Shown: piece by piece, positions 52,090 through 60,629 of the stretch
How the letters are laid out: each line of letters opens with the position of its first letter
Numbering within the stretch: position 1 is the stretch's first letter
Source: an endosymbiont 'TC1' of Trimyema compressum
GTDB taxonomy: Bacteria > Bacillota > TC1
Direction of reading: 5' to 3'
Assembly: GCF_001584725.1 (NCBI RefSeq)
Contig: NZ_CP014606.1
Span: 806,001 to 870,000, forward strand
DNA: 64,000 bases
Notes under the pieces: model-generated
Databases searched by the model: none
What the model saw: the letters and a program-made list of their open reading frames with translations, nothing else
What the model was told of the DNA's origin: nothing
Made by a program: the position numbers and the translations under genes

Positions 52090-52680
52090 TAGAGAGAACC
52101 TTTATTAGAGGGAATTTCATTGCTTCCAGTATCCATCACAGCTTTTTTCAAACTACGTGCAAACCCTTTAAAAATACCTTCAACAATATGGTGAGTATTT
52201 TTACCTTCCAAAAGCTTCACATGTAAATTCAAACCACAGCTCATAGTAAAAGCTCTTAAAAACTCCTCAACTAATTCTGTTTCAAAATTTCCCAGTAAAG
52301 GAATTGGCATTTCAGCCTTAAAATTCAAATAAGGCCTACCCCCTAAATCAAGGGCAACCATAATTAGTGCTTCATCCATTGGTAATATAATATCCCCATA
52401 TCTAACAATACCTTTTTTATCGCCTAAAGCAGTTTTAAAAGCTTCTCCTAAGACAATACCAACATCTTCAACTGTATGATGCCCATCAATTTCCAAATCA
52501 CCTTCAACATCTACCATTAATGAAAATCCGCCATGTTTTGCAAATAGGTTAAGCATATGATCAAAAAAACCAATGCCAGTTCCGCCTTCAAAAAACACCA
52601 TTTCCATCAATATTTATAGATAAATTAATTGCTGTTTCATTGGTATTGCGTGTTTTTCTACAAATTCTTTCTTCCATCAT
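52089..52680 (-). pseudogene. hisB: Imidazoleglycerol-phosphate dehydratase, frameshifted
   Basis: The sixth step of histidine synthesis. From the ATG at 52680 the first 30 codons (ERICRKTRNTNETAINLSI, then NIDGNG) match HisB and then stop. The rest, from GTGIGFFDHMLNLFAKHGGF, continues in another frame with the metal ligands HHTVEDVG and the late HHIVEGIFKGFARSL. One extra T in a T6 run near 52596 explains the break. A downstream ATG could give a protein lacking the first strands. Confidence 0.88.
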
Positions 52681-53959
52681 TTAACCTCACTAAAATTGCA
52701 TTTTCATGCCCATCAAATCCCTCAACTGCTGCGAGTTTTGCAGCGTACTTGCCATATTTATTGAGGGCATCCTGAGAATAGTTAATAACACTTGTCTTCT
52801 TTAAATACATATGAGTATTTAAAGGTGAATAAAATCGTCCAGTTCCTCCTGTAGGTAATACATGATTAGGTCATGCAAAATAATCTCCAATTGGTTCAGG
52901 GGTATAGTGCCCTAAGAAAATTGCTCCTGCAGAAGTTATACTCCCCATTACCTCATATGGTTTTTCAATTGCTAGTTCTAGGTGCTCTGGCCCATAAGCA
53001 TTGGCAAACTCAATAGCTTCTTCTAAGTTTTTCGTAACAATGATAGCTCCATTAGTTTCTAGAGATTTCCTAGCAATGGCTTCTCTTGAAAGAACCTGTA
53101 ACTGTCTTTCCACCTTAATTGCTACAGCATCTGCTAAAGCTTCACTAGCTGTTACAAAAATAGCTGATGCTAAAGTATCATGCTCGCCTTGAGACAATAA
53201 ATCAGCTGCAAGATACTGAGGCTTTGCACCTTCATCACCAATAACTAATATTTCACTAGAACCCGCCAACATATCAATATCAACATCACCATACACAATC
53301 TTTTTAGCAATTGTAACATAGATATTTCCAGGTCCCACAATTTTATCTACTTTTTTCAAAGTTCCTGCCCCATAAGCCAGCGCTGCAACTCCTTGAGCCC
53401 CACCTACTTTATAGATTTCTTTTACCCCACACAATTTAGCAGCTACTAAGGTGTAAGGATTCATAGAACCATCTGCTCCTGGTGGAGAAATCATTACAAG
53501 CTCTTTCACACCTGCAACTTTACCAGGAATTGCTGTCATTAAAACAGACGACGGATAAGCAGCAGTGCCTCCAGGTACATACAATCCAACTCTTTTTAAT
53601 GGTTTAATTAATTGACCAATAACAATACCATCTTTTCTAGTATCTAATTGTAGACCCGATTAGCTGTTTCTGGTGAAAATTTCAACATTATTGATGGCTA
53701 AATCTAAAGCCTTTAAAAATTCATCATCTACCTTATTAAATGCTTCTTCTATTTCTTTTTCAGAAACTCTAAATTGATTTTCATTTAAATTGGGACCATC
53801 ATAAGTCTTTGTATAGTTTCTAACAGCCTCATAGCCATCTTTTTTTATATTCTGAATCATTGTATTTACTTGACTGTATTTTTCATCTTCACAAAGAGAG
53901 TGGCTTTTATTTATTAGACCATTAATGGCAGCCTGGTCACTATAGTATATTTTTCTCAT
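52658..53959 (-). pseudogene. hisD: Histidinol dehydrogenase, broken
   Basis: Performs the last two steps of histidine synthesis. The start at 53959 overlaps the end of hisG. The N-terminal part and the core (YVPGGTAAYPSSVLMTAIPG; VGPGNIYVTIAKK; ADLLSQGEHDTLASAIFV) are clear. Two frame shifts occur near 53675 and 53650. An in-frame TGA at about 52871 replaces the Gly codon of GDYFAGPNHVLPT, after which the rest (PTGGTGRFYSPLN to the end) runs in the same frame. Confidence 0.92.
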
Positions 53960-54635
53960 TGTCGGTTCCTCTCTACCCATTTTTTTAAAATAGTATTTAC
54001 TTTTTCAACTAAATTAAATATTTGTTCATTTTTTACTCTATAACTTACATTATTAGCAATTAAACGTGCTGTTGCTGGAAATATAGAACACACTTCTACT
54101 AACCCATTTTCTCTTAAAGTAGTTCCAGTAGAAACAATATCGACAATCATGTCATCTAAACCAATACAAGCAGCTAATTCAATATTACCATGTAAATGAA
54201 TAAGCTCCATTTGTAAACATTCCTGTAGAAAAATGCATGTGCAACATTGATAAACTTAGTCGCAACTCTCTTATGATTTAACAAGTGAAGAGTAAACGGA
54301 TCAATGCCTTCATATTTTTCAACAAGACTTTTAGGTGCTGCAACAGCAAAATTACATTTACCAAAACCTAAATCTAATAATTCAAAAACATTTCGTTGTT
54401 CTTCTTCAATAGTATCTTTGCCTACAATACCAATATCTGCTACACCATACTCTACATAAATAGGCACATCTGTTGGCTTGCAAATTAAATAGCGTACGTA
54501 TCCAAAAGAAAATTTAAGGGTTCTTGATTCAGGTTCAACACCACCCACTGGTAATCCAGTTTTAGCCAAAAGCTCTAATGACTTAGCTCCTAACCTTCCT
54601 TTAGGTAAAGCTATTGTTAATTCATCTTTAATCAT
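53956..54635 (-). pseudogene. hisG: ATP phosphoribosyltransferase catalytic subunit, frameshifted
   Basis: Starts histidine synthesis. This is the short form, which needs HisZ. The ATG at 54635 (GGGGAGG site) leads to LTIALPKGRLGAKSLELL, VEYGVADIGIVGKDTI, RVATKFINVA and FFYRNV. One inserted base near 54215 then moves the rest, MELIHLHGNIELAACIGLDDMI and IVSTGTTLRENGL, into another frame. With one base removed it would be a normal 225-residue protein. Its partner hisZ is also broken. Confidence 0.92.
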
Positions 54636-54636
54636 A

Positions 54637-55537
54637 TTATTCCTCCCCTTCCAAATCAATAGAGACACGTTTGTTCTTTTTTCTTAATTGATCTGCTTTT
54701 TTAAAATCTTGAAGAGGATTATCAGTAATCATAACTTTTTCAACTGCCCTACTTGCTTCTCTCTGAACCAGAGTACTAATATAAACATCTACATCAATTG
54801 CAAAACCAACAGCACATAAGGGCTTATAGTAAGTTTCTAGTAGATGGTCATAACGACCACCTGTTAATAAAGGTACACCAGCACCTTCACCATATCCTTC
54901 AAATACAAGACCAGTATAGTAACTAAAATCTCCTAGAAGACTAAAATCAAAAAAACATTTTCCTCATAGCCCATACCTCTAAGAATAGATAGTATTTTTC
55001 TAGTCTTTCAATGGCTTTTTATACTCAGTCTGACTGGAAAAATCTCTGATTTTTTCAATAAATCCTTGAACGCCATTTTGTCTTGCCAATGTTATTATTT
55101 TATCTGAATCCTCAGCTTTCATAATACTGTTTAAGGAGTCTTTTTCATTGATTAATTCAATTCCCACTTGCTTGCGCTGTCTTTTTTTACCTTCTTTAAA
55201 ACTTTTTGACTAAAGACTTCGCCTGCGTAACAAAGTCGCAAAGGATAGGCTGCGTTGCCCTTAAGGTGGGTACCAACTAAACGAGCAATAGGTGCTGTCA
55301 TTTGTTGGTCTTAATACCAACAAATCTCCTGTATTATCGATTAAAGTAATATAATCTCTTTCTTCTTCTTTTTCTTTGCCAATTATATTCCATGTTTCAA
55401 GAATAGGTGTTCTTACCTCATCATATCCCCACAAAGAAAAATTATATAATAAATCATCAACAATTACTCTTTGTGTATAAGCTTCTGCTGGTAAGTAGTT
55501 TCTCATAACTTCAGGTATTAATAATTCTTTTTTTCAT
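54637..55537 (-). pseudogene. hisZ: ATP phosphoribosyltransferase regulatory subunit, broken
   Basis: HisZ is a HisRS-like subunit that activates short HisG. The ATG at 55537 is followed by an A7 run; with six A the frame reads KKELLIPEVMRNYLPAEAY and onward, as in the family. The frame also breaks near 55265 (after VLRPTNDST), near 55200 and near 55010-54960. The C-terminal FSYYTGLVFEGYGEGAGVPL, TGGRYDHLLETYY and GFAIDVDVYI remain. First gene of the operon, one base before hisG. Confidence 0.9.
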
Positions 55538-55581
55538 TTATTTCTCCTCTTCTTATTTTAACACTTTAGCTTAATAAAACC

Positions 55582-55610
55582 ATTGTACTATAAAATAAAA
55601 AATTTTGCAA
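55582..55610 (-). promoter_or_regulatory. Sigma-A promoter of the his operon
   Basis: Minus-strand TTGCAA (55605-55610) and TACAAT (55582-55587) with a 17-base spacer, about 45 bases before the hisZ start. The promoter looks sound although nearly every gene it serves is broken. Confidence 0.75.
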
Positions 55611-55621
55611 GACCTCTTTAA

Positions 55622-55653
55622 AAAAACAAGGGAGTTTATACTCCCTTGTTTTT
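55622..55653 (-). terminator. Terminator after yerC
   Basis: AAAAACAAGGGAG / CTCCCTTGTTTTT, a perfect 13-base stem with a 6-base loop, overlapping the yerC stop codon and ending before the his promoter. Confidence 0.9.
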
Positions 55654-55984
55654 ACTTTTTCTTTTTTAATTTTAACAATGTATTTTTGTAACCATCAGCA
55701 CCATAATGCAAACATCTTTTAACACGACTGATTGTTGCTGAACTTGCTGCTGTCTTTTCTACAACATCAGCATATGTTGCATTTTTGTCTAACATTTCAA
55801 CTACTAGCCATCTCTGTGCCATTGATTTGATTTCTGCAATGGTGCAGAGATCATCAAAAAACGCTTTACATTCTTCAGTGGTTTCTAAAGATAAAATGGC
55901 TTCAAATAGGGCTTTTAAATCATCCTTCTCTACATAACCTTTATACATTTTTACCTCACTCTCAATCAAGACTTGCGCTATCAT
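55652..55984 (-). CDS. yerC: TrpR-family DNA-binding protein YerC/YecD
   Basis: A 110-residue protein of the TrpR-like YerC family. The helix-turn-helix lies near residues 73-95 (TAASSATISRVKRCLHYG), preceded by EIKSMAQRWLVVEML. Members near his operons have been proposed as histidine regulators (HisR), while TrpR itself senses tryptophan. It is encoded just upstream of the his operon but has its own terminator. It is intact while its likely targets are broken. No clear operator palindrome was found at the his promoter. Confidence 0.9.
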   Translation of the reverse strand: MIAQVLIESEVKMYKGYVEKDDLKALFEAILSLETTEECKAFFDDLCTIAEIKSMAQRWLVVEMLDKNATYADVVEKTAASSATISRVKRCLHYGADGYKNTLLKLKKKK

Positions 55985-55996
55985 CTAACAAAAAAC

Positions 55997-56098
55997 TTAT
56001 TTTTTCTTCCTGATTCCAATAATAATTGCAATAATAGCTACAATAACAATGATAATGCCGAAAATCCAAATAATATATTGTCCTGTATCTGGTAACAT
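55997..56098 (-). CDS. 33-residue LPDTG-helix-KKK microprotein
   Basis: The ATG at 56098 has a strong AAGGAGGG site 6 bases upstream. The product starts with the sortase-type pentapeptide LPDTG at residues 2-6, continues with a single helix of about 22 hydrophobic residues (rich in Ile) and ends with RKKK. This is a complete cell-wall sorting signal with no exported domain before it and no signal peptide. It lies between the NifU-domain gene and yerC on the same strand. The function is unknown; it may be a simple membrane peptide. Confidence 0.75.
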   Translation of the reverse strand: MLPDTGQYIIWIFGIIIVIVAIIAIIIGIRKKK

Positions 56099-56112
56099 AC
56101 AAAACCCTCCTT

Positions 56113-56352
56113 TTACATATTAACGGCAATCACTTCTTGGACGCCAGGTACTTTTTCTTTCAGGATTCTCTCAATCCCCATTTTTAAGGTCATTAAAGCG
56201 CCTTTACATCCTTGACAAGCACCTTGTAATTCCACATATACTTCCCCTTCATTTTCAGCGACTTCAATTACTGTTACATCGCCTCCATGAGCTTGCAATG
56301 ATGGTCGGACTAATTCTAAAGCTTCCTTTACTTGCTCCTCCACTTTATTCAC
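56113..56352 (-). CDS. NifU C-terminal domain protein (Fe-S scaffold-like)
   Basis: A 79-residue protein of the NifU C-terminal family, with the cluster-binding CxxC in ACQGCKGA near residue 42 and the preceding RPSLQAHGGDVTV. Such stand-alone Nfu proteins carry or donate Fe-S clusters. The start is GTG at 56352 with a GGAGG site, and it overlaps the end of a frameshifted small gene. The length is normal. Confidence 0.92.
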   Translation of the reverse strand: MNKVEEQVKEALELVRPSLQAHGGDVTVIEVAENEGEVYVELQGACQGCKGALMTLKMGIERILKEKVPGVQEVIAVNM

Positions 56353-56661
56353 CTCCTTTATTAAACAAACCTTTTATTTTTTTATTCGCATTCTTCAATG
56401 TGGTTTTGATTCTGCCATCTGAATCAGGCACAATCCATTCAGTCATTTCCACAGACCATTTATCTTCAGAATACTTTTTCTTCAAAGCATACTCAACTAA
56501 TACTTTTAAATTTTCTCTTGAACGGGGTTTATTTTTTTACCTTTAATTTTCAACTGAATAATTGGATTTTCAACTGAAATAATCTCATAATCCCCAACAT
56601 CTTCTCTTATATAATTCCTAGAAGTAACTAAATATGCTTCTACGCTACTGTTATCTGCCAC
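56345..56661 (-). pseudogene. Small conserved-looking protein, frameshifted
   Basis: A GTG start at 56661 with an AAAGGAG site opens DNSSVEAYLVTSRNYIRED and runs to KKINPVQEKI, then stops. The sense-like reading continues in another frame as RENLKVLVEYALKKKYSED, WSVEMTEWIVPDSDGRIK, and a lysine-rich end that overlaps the NifU start. With one base changed near 56535 it would be about 104 residues. I do not recognise a family. It is probably co-transcribed with the osmC-like and NifU genes. Confidence 0.65.
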
Positions 56662-56682
56662 TGTTTTATTCTCCTTTAACTT

Positions 56683-57081
56683 TCAAATAGGCTTCCACAC
56701 TTTTGAAGGATTTTGAATCTGTCTCTTAACATGACACACATTCATCGCAGCAACTAATGCTTTACGATATTGTTCTGGATATGAATCCGGTACATTAACG
56801 ACTAAATCAACAGCCTCAACTAATTGACTGGTTTCATTATAATTCATTTTTACTTCAACATAAACATCTCTCAAATCAATATTTCTATGTTGCAAAAACT
56901 CTAATACCACTGTACTACTACAAATACAAACACCTAAGGCTGCAAAATAAAGTTCATAAGGAGTCGGTGCTGAATCCTCGCCACCATCTTCTGGTGGTTG
57001 ATCGCTTATCACATTTTGATTTCTGAAAGAAACATTTGTTTGAGCGCCTCCTGGAAAGGTCACAATCATTTTATCTACCAT
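56683..57081 (-). CDS. OsmC family protein
   Basis: Members of this family reduce organic peroxides using two cysteines. The 132-residue protein has the two expected cysteine regions, LGVCICSSTVVLEFLQHR near residue 50-67 and MNVCHVKRQI near 113-122, and TPYELYFAALG before them. The ATG is preceded by AGGAGG. The exact subgroup (OsmC, Ohr or YhfA-like) is not certain; the short N-terminus suggests a YhfA/OsmC-like protein. Confidence 0.88.
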   Translation of the reverse strand: MVDKMIVTFPGGAQTNVSFRNQNVISDQPPEDGGEDSAPTPYELYFAALGVCICSSTVVLEFLQHRNIDLRDVYVEVKMNYNETSQLVEAVDLVVNVPDSYPEQYRKALVAAMNVCHVKRQIQNPSKVWKPI

Positions 57082-57151
57082 CGTTACCGCCTCCTATCTT
57101 CCTTCTTATTGTACCTTATTATGATACAAGTGACAATAATAAGATGCTTAT

Positions 57152-57631
57152 TTATTTATGATAAGTTTCATGATTCATAATTTTAAAACCTCGGTAGACC
57201 TGTTCACATAAAACTAAGCGCATTAGCTGGTGGGGAAAAGTCATTTTAGAAAAAGAAAGAGGGCACTGAGCTTTCCTCTTTATTTCATCTGATAGACCTA
57301 AATACCCCCCTATAATAAAAACTATGCGGGATTTGCCATAGGTCATTATTTCCTCTATTTTACCTGCTAGTTCTTCTGAAGATAAAAAATTGCCTTTCCT
57401 ATCCAAAACAAAAATATAACAATCTTTTGGTAATTTACTTAAAATTAATTGACCTTCTTTATCCATTATTTTATATTCATCACTAACAGAAGCATTATTA
57501 GGAATTTGAACTTCACTTACTTCTATAATATTTATTTTTGCAAAACGGCTTAAGCGTTTCTCATATTCCTTAACACCATCTCTAAAATAAGATTCCTTTA
57601 AATTACCAACACATAAAAAAGTTACATCCAT
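57152..57631 (-). CDS. rlmH: 23S rRNA (pseudouridine1915-N3)-methyltransferase
   Basis: RlmH methylates pseudouridine 1915 in helix 69 of 23S rRNA. The 159-residue SPOUT protein has the family start VTFLCVGNLKESYF, LDRKGNFLSSEE, the knot loop FIIGGYLGLSDEIKRKA and the end EQVYRGFKIMNHETYHK. The length is typical. It lies 2 bases after a broken M20 peptidase. Confidence 0.96.
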   Translation of the reverse strand: MDVTFLCVGNLKESYFRDGVKEYEKRLSRFAKINIIEVSEVQIPNNASVSDEYKIMDKEGQLILSKLPKDCYIFVLDRKGNFLSSEELAGKIEEIMTYGKSRIVFIIGGYLGLSDEIKRKAQCPLSFSKMTFPHQLMRLVLCEQVYRGFKIMNHETYHK

Positions 57632-57633
57632 AT

Positions 57634-58776
57634 TTATGAACCTAAAAGTTTATCTATTAAATCAATATAACAGTAAGCACTTTTGACTAGGCTATCTATG
57701 GATATAAATTCTTCTGCTGCATGAGCTTCTTTAATATTACCTGGGCCAAATACTAAAATTGGAATACCATTTTTACTTAAATGAGAACCATCTGTCCAAT
57801 AGTCTACACCACATACTTTACTCTTCAGCCCCCATTTCAGTTGTGACTTCTTTTAAGGCTAATACTAATGGATCCTTGATCATCCGTTTCCATAGGCCCT
57901 CTAAAAGCAGTTTCTGCCATAAGAGTAACTTTAATATCCTCCTTTTTTAAGCCCATATTTTCACCCACATTAATGATTTCCTCAAATAAATCTTCTTTAG
58001 TCTCACCTGGAATGTAGCGTCTATCATATGAAAAAACAACTATCTGGAACAATATTATTCTGCATACCTCCTTCAATCCGACCTACATTTAATGTTGGTT
58101 TCCCACAATAAGGGTGACTTTTATTACCTAAAACAGGTAACAGGTCTCTTCTCAAAGCTTCAATATATTCCGTACACTTATAAATAGCATTATCACCTAA
58201 ATGAAGCATACTACCATGAGCTGCTTGACCTGCTAATTCAACTTTTATACCCATACTACCTTTATGAGCAACAACTATATTTAAGTCTGTAGCCTCTCCA
58301 ATAACTGCCATATCTGCAAAATCTTTTTTAGAACCTAGCGCCATACCACCTTAACTAGCATCTGGACATTCTTCACCTATAGTACCTGCAAAAACTACAT
58401 TGCCATTAATTTGCATATTGTTTTCTTTAGCGTAAATAAAAGCATAGACCATAGCACCTCTATGCCACCTTTCATATCAACACTGCCTCTGCCCCAAATT
58501 TTGCCATCTTCGATATAAGCATCAAAAGGTGGTAATGTCATATTATCAGGTCTAACAGTATCCATCTGGCACTTCACCTTTTAGTGTAATATAAATATTT
58601 TTTCGCCCATCCTTAATTTCTTCCATTTCAACGTCAAAACCGTAAGGCTTTACTAATTCTTTCAAATAGTTCCCGACCATAGTTTCGCCTTGTGGAATTA
58701 AATAATGACTTTTAATTTTCACAATATCTTGAACAATTTTTATTAATCTTTCTTCATTAACTTTAATGTTTACCAT
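57634..58776 (-). pseudogene. M20 family peptidase (ArgE/DapE type), broken
   Basis: M20 peptidases are dinuclear zinc enzymes that split peptides or deacylate amino acids. The ATG at 58776 follows AGAGGTGG. Conserved segments remain: DMKGG with GRGSVDMKGGIE, then VAHKGSMGIKVELAGQAAHGS, GEATDLNIVVAHKG, and TAFRGPMETDDQG. The first metal His is not found where GHxD is expected (KCQMDTV). Breaks fall near 58560, 58450, 58350, 58030 and 57840. The reading ends at 57634. No full product is possible. Confidence 0.85.
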
Positions 58777-58849
58777 GATGCCACCTCTTCTTTTAATGTT
58801 ACTAACCATATTATATCAAATTTTTTACTAAAATACTTGAATCAAAATC

Positions 58850-58878
58850 TTGTTTTTTCGTTTTCTTTTCTTTATACT
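58850..58878 (+). promoter_or_regulatory. Promoter of the DUF47-PiT operon
   Basis: Plus-strand TTGTTT (58850-58855) and TATACT (58873-58878), 17 bases apart, about 40 bases before the first ATG. No Pho-box-like repeat was noticed. Confidence 0.7.
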
Positions 58879-58918
58879 AAAGAATAGTATTAAAAATTAG
58901 ATTAAAGGTGGGGTAACT

Positions 58919-59545
58919 ATGTTTAGAATGTCAAAAAAAGAAGGTGCCTTCTTTTTTTTATTTAGCCAAACAACAGAAAAGGCTCTGGAAGCAGCTCAAG
59001 AATTAAATGAAATGTTATTTAACTACAATGGTGACTTAAGTTCACTGGACAAAATTTCTACAATTGAACATGAATGTGATTGTATCGTACATGATACACT
59101 AAATAAGTTAAATCGTTCTTTTATAACACCAATTGATAGAGAAGATATTGACGAAATTATAAAAGAATTAGACACCATTACTGATACAATTGATGATACT
59201 GCTCAAGCTCTTAAAATGTACAATGTAGAAAAACTTAGAGAAGGCATAACTGAGTTTTCCTTTTTGACCATCCAGATTCTAGAAGAATTACAGAAATTAA
59301 TGAATCTGCTTGTCAATATGAAAAGTAACACTAAAGAAATTAATGATTGTGTTATAAAAATTAACGATATTGAAAATAAAGGAGATTCTCTTTATGTTCG
59401 TGTAATTTCAGAACTATTTAAAGAAGAAGAAAATCCAATTGAAGTCATTAAATGGAAAGACATCTTCTTATATCTTGAAAACACCTTAGACCAATGTGAA
59501 CAAGTGGCAAACATTGTGGAAGGCGTGGTTATTAAACATGTTTAG
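58919..59545 (+). CDS. PhoU-like DUF47 protein, phosphate transport accessory
   Basis: A 208-residue, mostly helical cytoplasmic protein of the DUF47/PhoU_div family, which usually works with PiT phosphate transporters. Segments such as ISTIEHECDCIVHDTLNKLN, PIDREDIDEIIKELDTITD and NDIENKGDSLYVRVISELF fit the three-helix repeats with acidic metal-binding E-x3-D patterns. The ATG has an AAAGGTGGGG site. The stop codon overlaps the start of pit, so the two are translationally coupled. Confidence 0.92.
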   Translation: MFRMSKKEGAFFFLFSQTTEKALEAAQELNEMLFNYNGDLSSLDKISTIEHECDCIVHDTLNKLNRSFITPIDREDIDEIIKELDTITDTIDDTAQALKMYNVEKLREGITEFSFLTIQILEELQKLMNLLVNMKSNTKEINDCVIKINDIENKGDSLYVRVISELFKEEENPIEVIKWKDIFLYLENTLDQCEQVANIVEGVVIKHV

Positions 59546-60554
59546 TTTGGCTATTATCTTAGTAGTTCTATTGGCTTTATCCTTTGATTTTATAAATGGA
59601 TTTCATGACACTGCCAATTCAATTGCGACAACTGTATCCACTCGGGTATTACCACCTAGAGTAGCTATTATTATGGCTGCTACACTGAATTTCGTCGGTG
59701 CTTTAGCAAGTGAAAATGTAGCTAAAACAATTTCTAGTGGCATTATCGCCAAAGACTCAATTGATACAGAAGCTTTTCAATATGTTGTAATGGCAACCTT
59801 AATTGCAGCGATTATTTGGAATTTAATTACTTGGAAAAAAGGCCTCCCAAGTAGTTCGTCCCATGCCTTAATTGGAGGATTAATTGGTGCTTCCATTGCA
59901 TTTTCAGGTTCCCTTAATGTTGTGGAATGGTTTGGCGTACTTAAGAAAGTAATTATTCCTTTATTTGCATCACCAGTCCTAGGATTTTTTATAGCATTTG
60001 TTTTCATGAAATTTTTATATTTTATTTTAAAAGGACTATCACAGAAAACAGTTAACAAAGGCTTTTCAAAACTACAAATACTCTCAGCAGGGTTTATGGC
60101 CTTTGCTCATGGAAGCAACGATGCTCAAAAATCAATGGGTATTATAACATTGGCATTAGTTGCTGGAGGCTATTTAGCCAATGATGCTGGTATTCCACTA
60201 TGGGTCAAATTAGGCTGTGCTGTAGCCATGGGTCTCGGTACCTCTATTGGTGGTTGGCGTATTATTAAAACCATGGGTGTTAACATGATTCGCCTACAAC
60301 CTATCGGTGGTTTTGCAGCTGAAACATCAGCAGCTATTGTAATTGAAACTGCATCTCAGCTAGGAATGCCTTTAAGCACGACTCACGTTATTTCTACCTC
60401 AATTATGGGTGTAGGAGCAGCTAAAAGAACCAGTGCCGTAAGATGGTTAATAGCTAAAAGCATTGTAGGTGCTTGGATACTTACAATTCCAATTACCGTT
60501 ATAATCGGTGCCATAATCACATTATTACTTAAAGGATTTACAATCGGATTTTAA
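59538..60554 (+). CDS. pit: Low-affinity inorganic phosphate transporter, PiT family
   Basis: Membrane symporter for phosphate (with H+ or Na+). About 338 residues and ten hydrophobic segments. The two PiT signatures are present: DFINGFHDTANSIAT near residue 20 and AFAHGSNDAQKSMGII near 190, which mark the inverted repeat. I chose the ATG at 59538, which overlaps the DUF47 stop; the open frame extends 14 codons further upstream without a start site. Followed by a terminator. Confidence 0.95.
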   Translation: MFSLAIILVVLLALSFDFINGFHDTANSIATTVSTRVLPPRVAIIMAATLNFVGALASENVAKTISSGIIAKDSIDTEAFQYVVMATLIAAIIWNLITWKKGLPSSSSHALIGGLIGASIAFSGSLNVVEWFGVLKKVIIPLFASPVLGFFIAFVFMKFLYFILKGLSQKTVNKGFSKLQILSAGFMAFAHGSNDAQKSMGIITLALVAGGYLANDAGIPLWVKLGCAVAMGLGTSIGGWRIIKTMGVNMIRLQPIGGFAAETSAAIVIETASQLGMPLSTTHVISTSIMGVGAAKRTSAVRWLIAKSIVGAWILTIPITVIIGAIITLLLKGFTIGF

Positions 60555-60561
60555 TGATAAT

Positions 60562-60595
60562 AAAAAGAGTTTTGGCAAATGTCAGGACTCTTTTT
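60562..60595 (+). terminator. Terminator after pit
   Basis: AAAAAGAGT ... ACTCTTTTT, with additional weak pairing in the loop, 8 bases after the pit stop codon. Confidence 0.8.
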
Positions 60596-60629
60596 AAATG
60601 ACATAAGATCTATAGAAAAGGAAAAAATA

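Noticed and set aside
55540-55615. YerC operator in the his promoter
   Set aside because: Only weak symmetry (TTTA...TAAA) was found, which is expected by chance in such AT-rich DNA.
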